Assembly (NCBI RefSeq): GCF_030705305.1
Contig: NZ_JAUZEE010000002.1
Coordinates: 88,277-152,276 of the forward strand
Reading direction: 5' to 3'
DNA from: Leptothrix discophora
GTDB taxonomy: Bacteria; Pseudomonadota; Gammaproteobacteria; Burkholderiales; Burkholderiaceae_C
DNA: 64,000 nt
The notes below the pieces were generated by a model. That model ran no database searches. It saw nothing but the letters and a program-made list of their open reading frames with translations, and was not told where the DNA came from. The translations under genes were made by a program, and so were the position numbers. Each line of letters starts with the position of its first letter. The stretch's first letter is position 1. Of the stretch, positions 9,548 to 19,871 are shown piece after piece.

Positions 9548-10626
9548 CCGCGCGCCTCCAGCTCGGCCAACTGCTCGGCCGCCTGGGCCGCCTGCAGCGC
9601 GGCGGTCAGCTCGCCGAGGTCGCCGTCCATCACCGCGCCGAGCTTGTAGAGCGTCAGGTTGATGCGGTGGTCGGTCACCCGGCCCTGCGGGAAGTTGTAG
9701 GTCCGGATGCGGTCGCTGCGGTCGCCGCTGCCGACCAGGCTGCGGCGCGTGGCGGCCTCGCGCTCGGCCCGGGCGCTGCGCTCGCGTTCGCGGATGCGGG
9801 CGGCCAGCACCTGCATCGCGCGGGCCTTGTTGCGGTGCTGCGAGCGGTCGTCCTGGCACTCGGCCACGATGCCGGTGGGCAGGTGGGTGATGCGCACCGC
9901 CGAGTCGGTCTTGTTGATGTGCTGGCCGCCGGCGCCGCTGGCACGGTAGGTGTCGATGCGCAGGTCGGCCGGGTTGATTGCGACCTCGGCGGCCTCGTCC
10001 GGCTCGGCCAGCACCGCGACCGTGCAGGCGCTGGTGTGGATGCGGCCCTGCGACTCGGTGGCGGGCACGCGCTGCACGCGGTGGCCGCCGGACTCGTACT
10101 TGAGCGCCTCGTGCACCGCCTCGCCCTCGATGCGCACGACCACTTCCTTGTAGCCGCCGAGGTCGGACTCGCTGGCCGACAGCAGCTCGGTGCGCCAGCC
10201 CTGCCGCTCGGCGTGGCGCAGGTACATGCGCAGCAGGTCGCCGGCGAACAGCGCCGACTCGTCGCCGCCGGTGCCGGCGCGGATCTCCAGGAAGACGTTG
10301 CGGTCGTCGTCCTCGTCGCGCGGCAGCAGGGCAGCCTGCAGGGCCTGTTCGAGCGCGGCCAGCCCGGCCTCGGCGGCCTCGATCTCGGCGCGCGCCAGCT
10401 CGGCCATCTCGGGGTCATCGAGCATCGTGCGGGCCTCGGCGATGGCGCGCTCATGGCCGACGTAGGCGTCCCAGCGCTCGACCAGCGCGCCGACACGGGC
10501 GTGCTCGCGGTTCAGGCCGCGCAGCGTGGCGATCTGCTGGCTGACCGCCGGATCGGCCAGCGCGGCGTCGATCTCGGCCAGACGCAGGCGTTGCCGGTCG
10601 AGTTGCTGGCGCAGGAAGGGAGACAT
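9544..10626 (-). CDS. prfA: Peptide chain release factor 1
   Basis: A 360-residue RF1 that ends translation at UAG and UAA. Domain 1 is the coiled N-terminal part (1-100). The stop-codon reading region holds [20 protein letters not shown], where the PxT motif (PAT) marks RF1 rather than RF2. The catalytic loop [17 protein letters not shown] contains GGQ. The start ATG 10626 (MSPFLRQQL) is set by family alignment; upstream codons are extra open frame. It overlaps prmC by four bases and lies 92 nt downstream of hemA in the common hemA-prfA-prmC order. Confidence 0.97.
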   Translation of the reverse strand: MSPFLRQQLDRQRLRLAEIDAALADPAVSQQIATLRGLNREHARVGALVERWDAYVGHERAIAEARTMLDDPEMAELARAEIEAAEAGLAALEQALQAALLPRDEDDDRNVFLEIRAGTGGDESALFAGDLLRMYLRHAERQGWRTELLSASESDLGGYKEVVVRIEGEAVHEALKYESGGHRVQRVPATESQGRIHTSACTVAVLAEPDEAAEVAINPADLRIDTYRASGAGGQHINKTDSAVRITHLPTGIVAECQDDRSQHRNKARAMQVLAARIRERERSARAEREAATRRSLVGSGDRSDRIRTYNFPQGRVTDHRINLTLYKLGAVMDGDLGELTAALQAAQAAEQLAELEARG

Positions 10627-10718
10627 GGCGGAGCGGGCAGGGCCCGGAGGTCGGCGTAGGGCGGCGTGGGGCGGCGGAACAGGACGGCGGGCGGCCACGG
10701 CGGGCCGGGTCCGCGTCG

Positions 10719-12032
10719 CTAGGACTCGTCGCTGCCGGGGTCCGGCCGGCCGGGGCGGCGGGTCTCGCCGCGCAGGAACAGCCGCGAGACCACCTCGGCG
10801 GTCAGCGCCCGCTGGGTCGGGTCGGCGTTGTGCAGCTCGGCCAGCGTGCCGTGCAGCATCTTCTGGGTCAGGCCGCGCGAGAGTGCTTCCAGCACCTCGT
10901 CGACATCCGAGCCCTTGGCCAGCAGCTTGCGGGCGCGGGTGATCTCGGCCGCACGCCAGGCATCGGCCTGGGCGTTGAGCGACTGGATCAGCGGCACCGT
11001 GGCGCGCTGGGCCAGCCAGTGCACGAAGTTCTGCACGCCCGCGTCGATGATGGCCTCGGCCTGCGCGACGGCGGCCTGGCGCTTCTCGCCGGCGGTCTGC
11101 ACCAGCGCCGACAGGTCGTCGACGGTGTACAGGTAGACGTCATCGAGCCGGGCGATCTCGGGCTCGATGTCGCGCGGCACGGCCAAGTCGACCATGAACA
11201 TCGGTCGGCGCCTGCGCGCCTTCAGCGCCCGCTCGACGGCACCCAGGCCGATCAGCGGCAGCGTGCTCGCGGTGCAGGACACGACCGCGTCGAACTCGTG
11301 CAGGCGGGCGGGCAGGTCGGCCAGGCGCATGGCCTCGGCACCGAAGTGGCTGGCCAGCTTCTCGCCGCGTTCGAGCGTGCGGTTGGCGATGGTGATGTGC
11401 TTGGGGGCCTTGGCCGCGAAGTGGGTCGCCGCGAGTTCGATCATCTCGCCGGCGCCGACGAACAGGATGCGGATCTTGTGCAGGTCCTCGAACAGCTGTC
11501 CGGCCAGGCGTACCGCTGCGGCGGCCATGCTGATCGAGTGCGAGCCGATCTCGGTCGAGGTGCGGACCTCCTTGGCGACCGAGAACGAGCGCTGGAACAT
11601 CTGGTGCAGCGTCGTGCCCAGCGTGCCGGCGGCATCGGCCTCGCGCACCGCCTGCTTCATCTGGCCAAGGATCTGCGGCTCGCCCAGCACCATCGAGTCC
11701 AGCCCCGAGGCGACCCGGAAGACGTGCCGGGCGGCGTCGTGGCGTTCCAGCACGTGGGTGTGGCGACGCAGGTCATCGGCGCTGACGCCGCCGTGCGTGG
11801 CCAGCCATTCGAGCACTGGCACCACCAGGTGCGGGGCCTTGCCGGGATCGGTGGCGACGTAGAGCTCGGTGCGGTTGCAGGTCGACAGCAGCGCGACCTC
11901 GGGCTCGGCCCGTTGCAGGCCGCCGCGCAGGCCCTGCAACGCCGGACCGAGCTGTTCGAGCGTGAACGCGAACCGGCCGCGCAGGTCCACCGGCGCGGTG
12001 TGATGGTTCAGGCTGAGGGCGAAGACGCTCAT
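10719..12032 (-). CDS. hemA: Glutamyl-tRNA reductase
   Basis: A 437-residue enzyme that reduces glutamyl-tRNA(Glu) to glutamate-1-semialdehyde, the first step of C5 tetrapyrrole synthesis. The catalytic Cys lies in [34 protein letters not shown] is the conserved substrate block. The NADPH domain shows [17 protein letters not shown]. The C-terminal dimer helix ends [14 protein letters not shown]. The start ATG 12032 ([14 protein letters not shown]) fits the family exactly. A TACAAT hexamer ends only six bases before this ATG, so the transcript could be leaderless. Confidence 0.97.
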   Translation of the reverse strand: MSVFALSLNHHTAPVDLRGRFAFTLEQLGPALQGLRGGLQRAEPEVALLSTCNRTELYVATDPGKAPHLVVPVLEWLATHGGVSADDLRRHTHVLERHDAARHVFRVASGLDSMVLGEPQILGQMKQAVREADAAGTLGTTLHQMFQRSFSVAKEVRTSTEIGSHSISMAAAAVRLAGQLFEDLHKIRILFVGAGEMIELAATHFAAKAPKHITIANRTLERGEKLASHFGAEAMRLADLPARLHEFDAVVSCTASTLPLIGLGAVERALKARRRRPMFMVDLAVPRDIEPEIARLDDVYLYTVDDLSALVQTAGEKRQAAVAQAEAIIDAGVQNFVHWLAQRATVPLIQSLNAQADAWRAAEITRARKLLAKGSDVDEVLEALSRGLTQKMLHGTLAELHNADPTQRALTAEVVSRLFLRGETRRPGRPDPGSDES

Positions 12033-12038
12033 GGCGCG

Positions 12039-12044
12039 ATTGTA
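12039..12044 (-). promoter_or_regulatory. Candidate hemA -10 element
   Basis: TACAAT on the minus strand, six bases upstream of the hemA ATG. A transcription start about seven bases after a -10 element would coincide with the start codon. No good -35 hexamer is visible, so this rests on the hexamer and its position. Confidence 0.45.
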
Positions 12045-12129
12045 AGATTTCGGGCTCGCGCGTCCTCTTGATCCGGCGCATGTTTCATCCAGCGACAGGT
12101 GCCCGACGGCGCCGTTCCCGACACCTGCC

Positions 12130-12411
12130 ATGGGCTTCCTCGACGCGCTCGATCACCTGCTGAACTTCCTGCTGCCAGCGGTGGCGGTGGCCGCGCTGAC
12201 GGCCGGGCTCGCCAAGCTGCTGTGGCGCCAGGCGCTGGCCGGGGTGGCCTGGCAGCGCCTGGCCGGACATGCGGCGGCGGGCGGTGCGCTGGCGCTGCTG
12301 GCCGGGTTGGCGCTGCAGGGCCGCGACGGCCGCATGTCGACCTGGCTGGCGCTGGTCGTGGCCAATGCGGTTGGCCTGTGGTGGGCCGGCTTCGGGCCGG
12401 GCCGGCGCTGA
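12130..12411 (+). CDS. Small uncharacterised inner-membrane protein
   Basis: A 93-residue hydrophobic protein divergent from hemA. Three hydrophobic segments are visible: [19 protein letters not shown] (14-32), [16 protein letters not shown] (about 48-63) and [17 protein letters not shown] (about 72-88). Short polar loops separate them, and the tail is basic (GPGRR). There is no enzymatic motif and no family I can name. A clear Shine-Dalgarno is missing before ATG 12130. The stop is 22 bp from the end of the convergent MBL gene. Confidence 0.6.
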   Translation: MGFLDALDHLLNFLLPAVAVAALTAGLAKLLWRQALAGVAWQRLAGHAAAGGALALLAGLALQGRDGRMSTWLALVVANAVGLWWAGFGPGRR

Positions 12412-12433
12412 ACGCCGCCGGTCGCGGATCGGC

Positions 12434-13396
12434 TCAGGCGTCGAAGACCACCTCGCCGTCGCGCCGCAGCGCACCGCTGCCGAGCAGGTCGGCGAGCAGG
12501 CCGGCGAACCAGTCCTCGACCGTCCCGCCGACGCCCGCCGCGCGCTGGGTCGTGGCGATCATCGGCGTCTCGCGGCCCCAGCACCGCAGCGCGTCCAGCG
12601 GCTGCGATCCCAGCTCCATCAGGTGGTACTTCAGCAGCACCTTGCCGGCATGACGCGCATGGCGTGACGGGTCGGCGCGGTGGCTGGCCAGGCGGCTGCG
12701 GGCACGCGCCAGCGCCGCGTCGACATCGCCGAAGGGCGCGCCGTGGCCCGGCACGACGTGGCGCACCGGCAGGCCGGCGATCAGGTCCAGCACCGCCTCG
12801 ACCTCGTCGAAGCCGGATGCGCCGTCCAGCTCCGGGAAGACCACGCCAAAGCCGTTTTCCCACAGCGCATCGGCCGAGAGCAGCACGCCGTGCCGTGGCT
12901 CGAACAGCACCACCGCGTGCGGGTCATGGCCGGGCGCGGCCATCACCTGCCAGTCCAGACCGCCGACCTGGAGCGACTGGCCGGACTGCAGCGTCGCGTC
13001 GACCGGGTAGCGCACACACAGCTGGCCGGTCGGGCGGTAGCCGAGCGCGTCGACATCCCAGGCGCGGGCCGCGTCGGAATGGCCGGGCGGCACCCAGATC
13101 CGCGCCCCGAACGCCTCGCGCAGGCGCGCATTGCCGCCGCAGTGGTCCGAATGCAGGTGGGTGTTGACGATGCGGCCGAGCGTCGCGCCGGGCCCGCCGG
13201 CGCTGGCCAGCGCATGCCGCACCAGCGCCTCGGTCTGCGCCGCATGCACGCAGTGGCCGCTGTCGACCAGCACGGCCGGCTCGCCGGGCAGGCCATGCAG
13301 CAGCGTGTTGTTGGACGACAGCCACCCGCGTTCGAGCACGCTCAGGTGGGCGGGCAGCTCGGCCCGGTTCTGTGGGTTCGTCGCGTCAGCAGGCAT
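12434..13396 (-). CDS. MBL-fold metallo-hydrolase
   Basis: A 320-residue metallo-beta-lactamase-fold hydrolase. The metal motif THLHSDHCGG (HxHxDH) sits at about residues 80-89. Further metal ligands are probably His in MAAPGHDPHAVVLF, Asp in LLSADALWENG and His in RHVVPGHGAPF. The layout resembles glyoxalase II/RNase Z-like single-domain enzymes, but nothing fixes the substrate. It has no signal peptide. It stands alone, convergent with the small membrane protein and divergent from the TraF-like gene. Confidence 0.88.
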   Translation of the reverse strand: MPADATNPQNRAELPAHLSVLERGWLSSNNTLLHGLPGEPAVLVDSGHCVHAAQTEALVRHALASAGGPGATLGRIVNTHLHSDHCGGNARLREAFGARIWVPPGHSDAARAWDVDALGYRPTGQLCVRYPVDATLQSGQSLQVGGLDWQVMAAPGHDPHAVVLFEPRHGVLLSADALWENGFGVVFPELDGASGFDEVEAVLDLIAGLPVRHVVPGHGAPFGDVDAALARARSRLASHRADPSRHARHAGKVLLKYHLMELGSQPLDALRCWGRETPMIATTQRAAGVGGTVEDWFAGLLADLLGSGALRRDGEVVFDA

Positions 13397-13544
13397 CGGT
13401 CGGGCGAGGTTCTACAAGTTCCGGTGATTGTCGGCTGGGGAGCGTGCCACTTACTTTCAGGCCGTCCTTCGCCTGGCGCTTCCTTCACCTCGCGCTTCCT
13501 TCACCGACGACAGACCCGGCCCAGCCGGGCATCGGGAGATCCAC

Positions 13545-14891
13545 ATGACACGCACCCTGCACCCGCTCGCCGCCGCCGCCCTCGGGCTGCTCGCCAGCCT
13601 GACCACCGGCCAGCCAGCCCACGCCAACCAGTCGCTGTTCACGCCGGGCTACTGCCTGACCGTCGGGCCGGTCTTCAACCGCAACAACCTGAATTCGGCT
13701 GGCTACAACCCGGCCAACGCGATCCGGCTGGTCGCGGCCGACGAGTCGGTCCGCTTCGGCCTGATGCAGGTCGGCGTGCAGTACGAGCTGGGTGCGATCG
13801 ACGACCTTCAGCAGCAGCTCGACGCGATGGACGCTGCCGTGCAGGCGGCCAAGGCCGATCCGACCACGTCGGAGCAGGGCGTGCAGACCATCAACACGCT
13901 GCTGCCCACGCTGGCGCGCGGCGCGCGCTTCAACCTCGCCGTCGGCGGCAGCCTGCTGACGCCGCTGCTGATCCGCAGCGAACGGCTGGACGGCGTGTTC
14001 TCGGTCATGGCTCAGGCGCAGATGCAGGTCGCCGGCCAGTTCCTGGGCCAGTCCGCCGAGATCGTCCGGGACGGCAACGGCATCCCCACCGGCCTGCGCA
14101 CCCGGTCCGGCTTCGACGTCAAGGCGGCCCGGCTGACCCAGCTCAGCCTGGGCTACGGCACCGACCTCACGCGCCGGCTCGCCATCGACGCCAACCGTGG
14201 CCTGCTCGACGCTGGCCTGCGCCTGAACGTCTATCAGGCCACGCTCTACCGCCAGGTGGTGGGCTTCACCGACGCCAACGGCAACGGCAACAACGGCGGC
14301 AGCCAGTTCTCGCAGGACACCGTCGACCGCCGCAGCGCCTCGGCCCTGGGTGTCGATGTCGGCGTCGCCTGGACCGCCGCCAACTACCAGCTCGGCGCGA
14401 CGCTCTACAACCTGGGCAGCCCGACCTTCCGCTATGCCGATCCGACCCAGGACAGCTCGGCGGCCAACGCCTACGCCGCCAGCGGCCTGAGCGCCGACCA
14501 GCGCAAGGCCCAGGTCGCGCTCAAGACCCACGTCGTCATCGAGGGCTCGCTGCACAGCGACAACAAGCGCTGGCTGGGCCAGACCAGCCTGGCGATCAAC
14601 GAGGCGCCCAACGTCGTCGGCGAACCGCAGCGGCTGGCCACGATCTCGCTGAGCTACAACGCCGAGCGCTTCGAGGGCAGCTGGGGCACGCTGCTGAACT
14701 ACATCGTGCCGAGCGTGCGCCTGGGCCTGCGCAAGAACCTCGTCGGCGACAAGCTTGGCAGCACCGGCCTTGGCTTCAGCTGGGGCATCGTCAACGTCGA
14801 CATCAACAGCAGCCAGCAGAAGGTCAATGCCGACGGCAGCAGCGTGCCGCGCAGCGCCGGGGCCTCGCTGTCGGTGGCGGAGAAGTTCTGA
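13545..14891 (+). CDS. TraF-like envelope protein, copy 1
   Basis: A 448-residue exported protein. GGGAGA lies eight bases before ATG 13545. A signal peptide runs to about residue 28 (HPLAAAALGLLASLTTGQPAHA-NQS). The mature part begins NQSLFTPGYCLTVGPVFNRN, contains an Asn/Gly-rich FTDANGNGNNGG loop that may bind calcium, and has many short amphipathic strands (YNAERFEGSWGTLLNYIVPS). It ends ASLSVAEKF with terminal Phe. The nearest family I can suggest is the TraF-like outer-membrane group, which also occurs outside plasmids. No conjugation genes are nearby. A close paralogue lies at 17624-18988. Its stop overlaps the next start as TGATG. Confidence 0.72.
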   Translation: MTRTLHPLAAAALGLLASLTTGQPAHANQSLFTPGYCLTVGPVFNRNNLNSAGYNPANAIRLVAADESVRFGLMQVGVQYELGAIDDLQQQLDAMDAAVQAAKADPTTSEQGVQTINTLLPTLARGARFNLAVGGSLLTPLLIRSERLDGVFSVMAQAQMQVAGQFLGQSAEIVRDGNGIPTGLRTRSGFDVKAARLTQLSLGYGTDLTRRLAIDANRGLLDAGLRLNVYQATLYRQVVGFTDANGNGNNGGSQFSQDTVDRRSASALGVDVGVAWTAANYQLGATLYNLGSPTFRYADPTQDSSAANAYAASGLSADQRKAQVALKTHVVIEGSLHSDNKRWLGQTSLAINEAPNVVGEPQRLATISLSYNAERFEGSWGTLLNYIVPSVRLGLRKNLVGDKLGSTGLGFSWGIVNVDINSSQQKVNADGSSVPRSAGASLSVAEKF

Positions 14892-15733
14892 TGCCGTTCG
14901 ATGCCGTGCCGGTCGACGGCCCGCAGGCGGCGCCCGCCGCCGGCTATTCCTACTTCATCGGCCTGGCCCGCCAGCGCCTGAGCTACCAGGAATACGCGAG
15001 CCTGCTGCCGGTGCGCAGCAAGGCTGTCGTCAACAACCCGCTGCTGGTCAGCGGCGCGCTGTACGCGCTGGCGCCGGACATCCTGTTCTCGCTCGACAAC
15101 GAGTCCAGCTTCGCGCCGAGCAGCGGCCAGGAACGCTGGACCGCGCCGGTCGCCACGCTCTTCCCGAATGACCCGCCGGCCGCACCGATCGCGACGACCG
15201 TGCCGCTGGTGCAGACCAACGGCGTGCGCATCAGCGACAGCAGCACCCGGCTGCTGGGCCTGTTCCGACTGCAGGGGCCGTGGTTCGTGCATGCCGGGCC
15301 GTCGTTCCACAGCCAGTCCTTCCGGCGATTTGCCTTCCAGGCGGGCGTTGACCAGGCCGTCAAGGTCGCGGACACGGACACCGTCGAGGAGACCTCCGCC
15401 GAGGTTCTCTGGCACCTGGGAGCGGGTTACGAGAGCGAGCGGGTGCGCGGCGTGCCGGTGCACCTGGGCTGGCGTGTCGACTGGGCCCTGCCGGCCTGGC
15501 GCAAGGTCGAGAACACCGGCCATCCGGGCGCGGTCTTCGGCCAGACGCGCGGCGGCTACGACCTCGGCCTGGAAGGCCGCGCCAGCTGGGCCCTGATCGA
15601 TCACGTCCACCTGGGCCTGTGGGCCAGGCTGCAGACGTCGCGCCGGCCGGTCGACCGGCAAGGCAACGTCGAGCTGCCTCGCACGCGCCAGGACAACCAG
15701 TCGCTGGGCGTCGAGTTCCTCTGGAAGCTCTGA
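14891..15733 (+). CDS. Uncharacterised barrel-like protein coupled to TraF-like copy 1
   Basis: A 280-residue protein starting at ATG 14891, whose A is the last base of the previous TGA stop. The sequence is rich in alternating aromatic/polar strands (PWFVHAGPSFHSQSFRRFAF, VHLGWRVDWALPAWRKVE, VHLGLWARLQTSRRPVDRQG) and ends GVEFLWKL, consistent with a beta-barrel or beta-sandwich envelope protein. The N-terminus MPFDAVPVDGPQAAPAAGYS has no signal peptide, which is odd for such a protein. The frame upstream is open but runs antiphase through the TraF-like gene. Function unknown; the tight coupling suggests it acts with the TraF-like protein. Confidence 0.65.
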   Translation: MPFDAVPVDGPQAAPAAGYSYFIGLARQRLSYQEYASLLPVRSKAVVNNPLLVSGALYALAPDILFSLDNESSFAPSSGQERWTAPVATLFPNDPPAAPIATTVPLVQTNGVRISDSSTRLLGLFRLQGPWFVHAGPSFHSQSFRRFAFQAGVDQAVKVADTDTVEETSAEVLWHLGAGYESERVRGVPVHLGWRVDWALPAWRKVENTGHPGAVFGQTRGGYDLGLEGRASWALIDHVHLGLWARLQTSRRPVDRQGNVELPRTRQDNQSLGVEFLWKL

Positions 15734-15742
15734 CCGGCGGCC

Positions 15743-17143
15743 TCAGCCCCGCGTCACGACCTCGCCGCGCAGCGAGTGCGGGTAGGCGCGGGTGATGGCC
15801 ACGTCGATCATCTGGCCGACCAGGCGGTCGCGCTGCGGGCCACCGTCGAAGTTGACGATGCGGTTGCACTCGGTGCGGCCCATCAGCTCGGCCGGATCGC
15901 GCCGGCTCGGGCCTTCGACCAGGATGCGCTGCACCGTGCCGACGCGGCTGTCGCTGATGCGGCGCACGTTCTCCTCGATGCGGGCCTGCAGCACCTGCAG
16001 GCGCTGCAGCTTCACGTCCTGTGGCGTGTCGTCGTGCAGCGCGGCGGCGGGCGTGCCGGGGCGCGGGCTGAAGACGAAGCTGAAGCTGGCGTCGAAGCCG
16101 ATGTCGTCGATCAGCTTCATCGTGCGGGCGTGGTCGTCCTCGGTCTCGCCGGGGAAGCCGACGATGAAGTCGGTCGACAGGCTGATGTCGGGCCGGATGG
16201 CGCGCAGCTTGCGGATCGTGCTCTTGTATTCGAGCGTGGTGTACCCGCGCTTCATCGCCATCAGGATGCGGTCCGAGCCATGCTGCACCGGCAGGTGCAG
16301 GTGGTTGACCAGCTGCGGCACGCGGGCGTAGACGTCGACCAGCCGCTGCGTGAACTCGTTCGGGTGGCTGGTCGTGTAGCGGATGCGCTCGATGCCGGGG
16401 ATTTCGGCGACGTACTCGATCAGCGTGGCGAAGTCGGCGATCTCGGCGGTGCCGCCCATCGGGCCGCGGTAGGCATTGACGTTCTGGCCCAGCAGCGTGA
16501 CCTCGCGCACGCCCTGGTCGGCCAGGCCGGCGACCTCGGTCAGCACCTCCTCGAAGGGCCGGCTGAACTCCTCGCCGCGGGTGTAGGGCACGACGCAATA
16601 GGAGCAGTACTTGCTGCAGCCTTCCATGATGGAGACGAAGGCCGACGAGCCTTCGACACGCGCCGGCGGCAGGTGGTCGAACTTCTCGATCTCCGGGAAG
16701 CTGATGTCGACCTGCGGCCGGCCCTGCACGCGGCGGCGCTCCAGCAGCTGCGGCAGTCGGTGCAGGGTCTGCGGGCCGAACACCACGTCGACATAGGGCG
16801 CGCGCTCGATGATGGCCGCGCCTTCCTGGCTGGCCACGCAACCGCCCACGCCGATCATCACGCCACGGGCCTTGAGGTGCTTGACACGGCCGAGGTCGCT
16901 GAAGACCTTTTCCTGCGCCTTCTCGCGCACCGAGCAGGTGTTGAACAGGATCAGGTCGGCCTGCTCCGGATCGTCGGTGGGCGTGTAGCCCTGGGCCGCG
17001 TTCATGACGTCGGACATCTTGTCCGAGTCGTATTCGTTCATCTGGCAGCCGAAGGTCCGGATGTAGACCTTCTTGGTGGCCGGCGCGCTGTCGGGGGCGC
17101 TGCCTGGCGCGGCGTCAGGTGCAACGGGGAGTTCGTGGTTCAT
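15743..17143 (-). CDS. miaB: tRNA-2-methylthio-N6-dimethylallyladenosine synthase MiaB
   Basis: A 466-residue radical-SAM methylthiotransferase that modifies A37 of tRNAs reading UNN codons. The N-terminal UPF0004 domain has three cluster cysteines ([40 protein letters not shown]). The radical-SAM motif [18 protein letters not shown] is CxxxCxxC. The TRAM domain ends the protein after [14 protein letters not shown]. The first 22 residues, rich in Ala, Pro and Asp, are a nonconserved extension. It converges with the barrel-like gene, 9 bp apart. Confidence 0.97.
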   Translation of the reverse strand: MNHELPVAPDAAPGSAPDSAPATKKVYIRTFGCQMNEYDSDKMSDVMNAAQGYTPTDDPEQADLILFNTCSVREKAQEKVFSDLGRVKHLKARGVMIGVGGCVASQEGAAIIERAPYVDVVFGPQTLHRLPQLLERRRVQGRPQVDISFPEIEKFDHLPPARVEGSSAFVSIMEGCSKYCSYCVVPYTRGEEFSRPFEEVLTEVAGLADQGVREVTLLGQNVNAYRGPMGGTAEIADFATLIEYVAEIPGIERIRYTTSHPNEFTQRLVDVYARVPQLVNHLHLPVQHGSDRILMAMKRGYTTLEYKSTIRKLRAIRPDISLSTDFIVGFPGETEDDHARTMKLIDDIGFDASFSFVFSPRPGTPAAALHDDTPQDVKLQRLQVLQARIEENVRRISDSRVGTVQRILVEGPSRRDPAELMGRTECNRIVNFDGGPQRDRLVGQMIDVAITRAYPHSLRGEVVTRG

Positions 17144-17312
17144 GGTCTTGCGCCTCGGTGTTGGTGTAGAGCCAGCGGCTGCGCGGGGGATCTGAAGGGC
17201 GGCGAGTTTATCGCCCGGGCCTGCACGACCGGGATGCCTCCCCGGAGCGTCACGGCCCCTCTCGCCGGGTGCCGGACCACTGGGTGCCGAACCACTCGGT
17301 CGAGCGGGCCTG

Positions 17313-17349
17313 AAAACACAAAAGCCCCGACTTCCTTCGAAGTCGGGGC
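17313..17349 (-). terminator. Intrinsic terminator of the tRNA-Met gene
   Basis: An 11-bp perfect stem (GCCCCGACTTC with its complement) and a four-base loop at 17324-17349. On the minus strand it is followed by a T-rich run TTTTGTGTTTT. It starts 11 bp after the tRNA 3' end. Confidence 0.9.
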
Positions 17350-17360
17350 GTTGGCTGTTC

Positions 17361-17437
<77 letters not shown>

Positions 17438-17448
17438 TTGAGCCCGCT

Positions 17449-17478
17449 AGTATAGTGACGATGAATCTAGGTTGGCAA
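17449..17478 (-). promoter_or_regulatory. Promoter of the tRNA-Met gene
   Basis: Minus-strand -35 TTGCCA at 17473-17478, an 18-bp spacer, and -10 TATACT at 17449-17454. The expected start is near 17442, about five bases before the mature tRNA 5' end. Confidence 0.7.
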
Positions 17479-17623
17479 GCGGTTCGCGGAAACTTTTTCG
17501 GCAGCCTGGATTTGCACACGTCTGGTGCGGGCGCATGCACCGCCTCGCTCCATTCCGGCGCGCAGCGACCGATAGACAGGGTTCCCTCAATGGCTCGGTG
17601 TCGAGCCCATCCCAGGAGCCCAT

Positions 17624-18988
17624 GTGACCCTTCGCCTTTCGTCGACTGCCCCACGTTCCCCGCGCCGCCTGCGCCCGATCGTGGCGGCGCTGCTGCTGGC
17701 CGCCACGGCCGGCGCCGTCCAGGCCAACCAGTCGCTGTTCAGTCCGGGCTACGGGCTGACGGTCGGGCCGGTCTTCAATCGCAACAACCTGAATTCCTCG
17801 GGCTACAACCCGGCCAATCCGATGCGCCTGGTCGATGCCGACGAGTCGGTCCGCTTCGGCCTGATGCAGGCCGGCGCGCAGTACACGCTCGGTGACGTCG
17901 ACAACCTGCAGGCCAGCATCGACAGGATCGATGCGGCGGTGTCGGCCGCGCGTTCGGCGACGAACCAGGGTCAGGTCGATGCCCAGATCCAGACCATCAA
18001 CGGCCTGCTTCCCGGCCTCGACCGCGGCGCCCGCTTCGGCGTCTCGGCCGGCGGCTCGGTGCTGACGCCGCTGCTGGTCCGCAGCCAGGCGCTCCGTGGC
18101 GTCCTCTCGCTGAACGTCAACGCGCAGGCGCAGGCGGCCGGCCTGTTCCATGGCAGTGCGGCAGCCCAGGTCCCGGGCCAGAACGCCATCCGCACGGCCT
18201 CGGCCTTCGACGTCAAGGCGGCGACCATCACCCAGCTGAGCCTGGGCTACAGCACCGAGGTCGGCCGCTGGTTCGGCCATGACGGTGCCAACGGCAGGTT
18301 CGACGGCGGCGTGCGCCTCAACAGCTATCAGGCCACGCTCTACCGCCAGCTGGTCGGCTTCACCGATGCAAACGGCAACGGCAACGCCGGCAACTTCGAC
18401 CGCGACACGGTTGACTCACGCCGGGCCAGCGCCGTCGGCGTCGACCTGGGCCTGAACTGGCAGGCCGAGAACTGGCAGGTCGGCGCGACGGTCTACAACC
18501 TGGGCAATCCGCGCTTCGCCTACCCGGACCCGACCCGCGACGCCAACGCCGCCAACCAGTACGCCGCAACGACGCTGGCCGCTGCCGGCCGCATCGCCGC
18601 GAACGATCAGGTCCGGCTCAAGACCCACGTCGTGCTCGAAGGCTCGGTCCACACCGCCAACAAGCGCTGGATGCTGCAGACCAGCTACGCGGCCAACGAG
18701 ACGCCGAACTTCGTGGGCGATGCGCAGAAGTTCGTCACCGCCTCGGTCAGCTACAACGCCGAGCGCTTCGAGGGCGCCTTCGGCACGCTGCTGAACTACA
18801 TCGTGCCCAGCGTGCGGCTGGGCTGGCGCAAGAACCTGGTCGGCGACCAGCTCGCCACCAACGGCCTGGGCCTGAGCTGGGGCGTGATCAACCTCGACGT
18901 GCAGGCCAGCCAGGCCAAGGTCAACGCCGACGGCAGCAGCGTGCCGCGCAGCGGCGGTGCGTCGCTGTCGATCGCCGAGAAGTTCTGA
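17624..18988 (+). CDS. TraF-like envelope protein, copy 2
   Basis: A 454-residue paralogue of the protein at 13545, similar along its whole length, with shared runs such as LTVGPVFNRNNLNS and VKVNADGSSVPRS-like ends. It starts at GTG 17624 with AGGAG five bases upstream. The signal peptide is RRLRPIVAALLLAATAGAVQA-NQS. It keeps the FTDANGNGNAGN loop, the FEGAFGTLLNYIVPSVRLG block and the terminal AEKF. Unlike copy 1, no barrel-like partner follows. Whether both copies are expressed is not visible. Confidence 0.72.
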   Translation: MTLRLSSTAPRSPRRLRPIVAALLLAATAGAVQANQSLFSPGYGLTVGPVFNRNNLNSSGYNPANPMRLVDADESVRFGLMQAGAQYTLGDVDNLQASIDRIDAAVSAARSATNQGQVDAQIQTINGLLPGLDRGARFGVSAGGSVLTPLLVRSQALRGVLSLNVNAQAQAAGLFHGSAAAQVPGQNAIRTASAFDVKAATITQLSLGYSTEVGRWFGHDGANGRFDGGVRLNSYQATLYRQLVGFTDANGNGNAGNFDRDTVDSRRASAVGVDLGLNWQAENWQVGATVYNLGNPRFAYPDPTRDANAANQYAATTLAAAGRIAANDQVRLKTHVVLEGSVHTANKRWMLQTSYAANETPNFVGDAQKFVTASVSYNAERFEGAFGTLLNYIVPSVRLGWRKNLVGDQLATNGLGLSWGVINLDVQASQAKVNADGSSVPRSGGASLSIAEKF

Positions 18989-19105
18989 TCGACGCGGGGG
19001 CATCGTGCCCCGGTCCGGTGCGTGGGCGGCACGTGGTTTGCTAAGGTTGGGAAACGGTCTTCGAGACCGCTTCGCAACCTGCATCCACCTCTGCCGCACA
19101 TCCCC

Positions 19106-19750
<645 letters not shown>

Positions 19751-19871
19751 CGCCACGCCCAGCGGTGCCCGACCCGGTATCAGTCCCGACTTGCGGCAGC
19801 GCCAGCCCCGCCTAGCATCTGCCGACGGCCGGGGCGCGGTGTCCCGGCCTTTCCATGTCGGGAGATGCCGC

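Noticed and set aside
12680..14890. A long open frame on the plus strand upstream of the barrel-like gene
   Set aside because: It crosses the MBL gene antisense and the TraF-like gene out of phase. Only the part from 14891 looks like a real protein.
18989..19105. A terminator after TraF-like copy 2 (GGGGCA/TGCCCC hairpin)
   Set aside because: Short stem with no T-run. It could still weaken read-through into ureG, but I cannot support it as a terminator.
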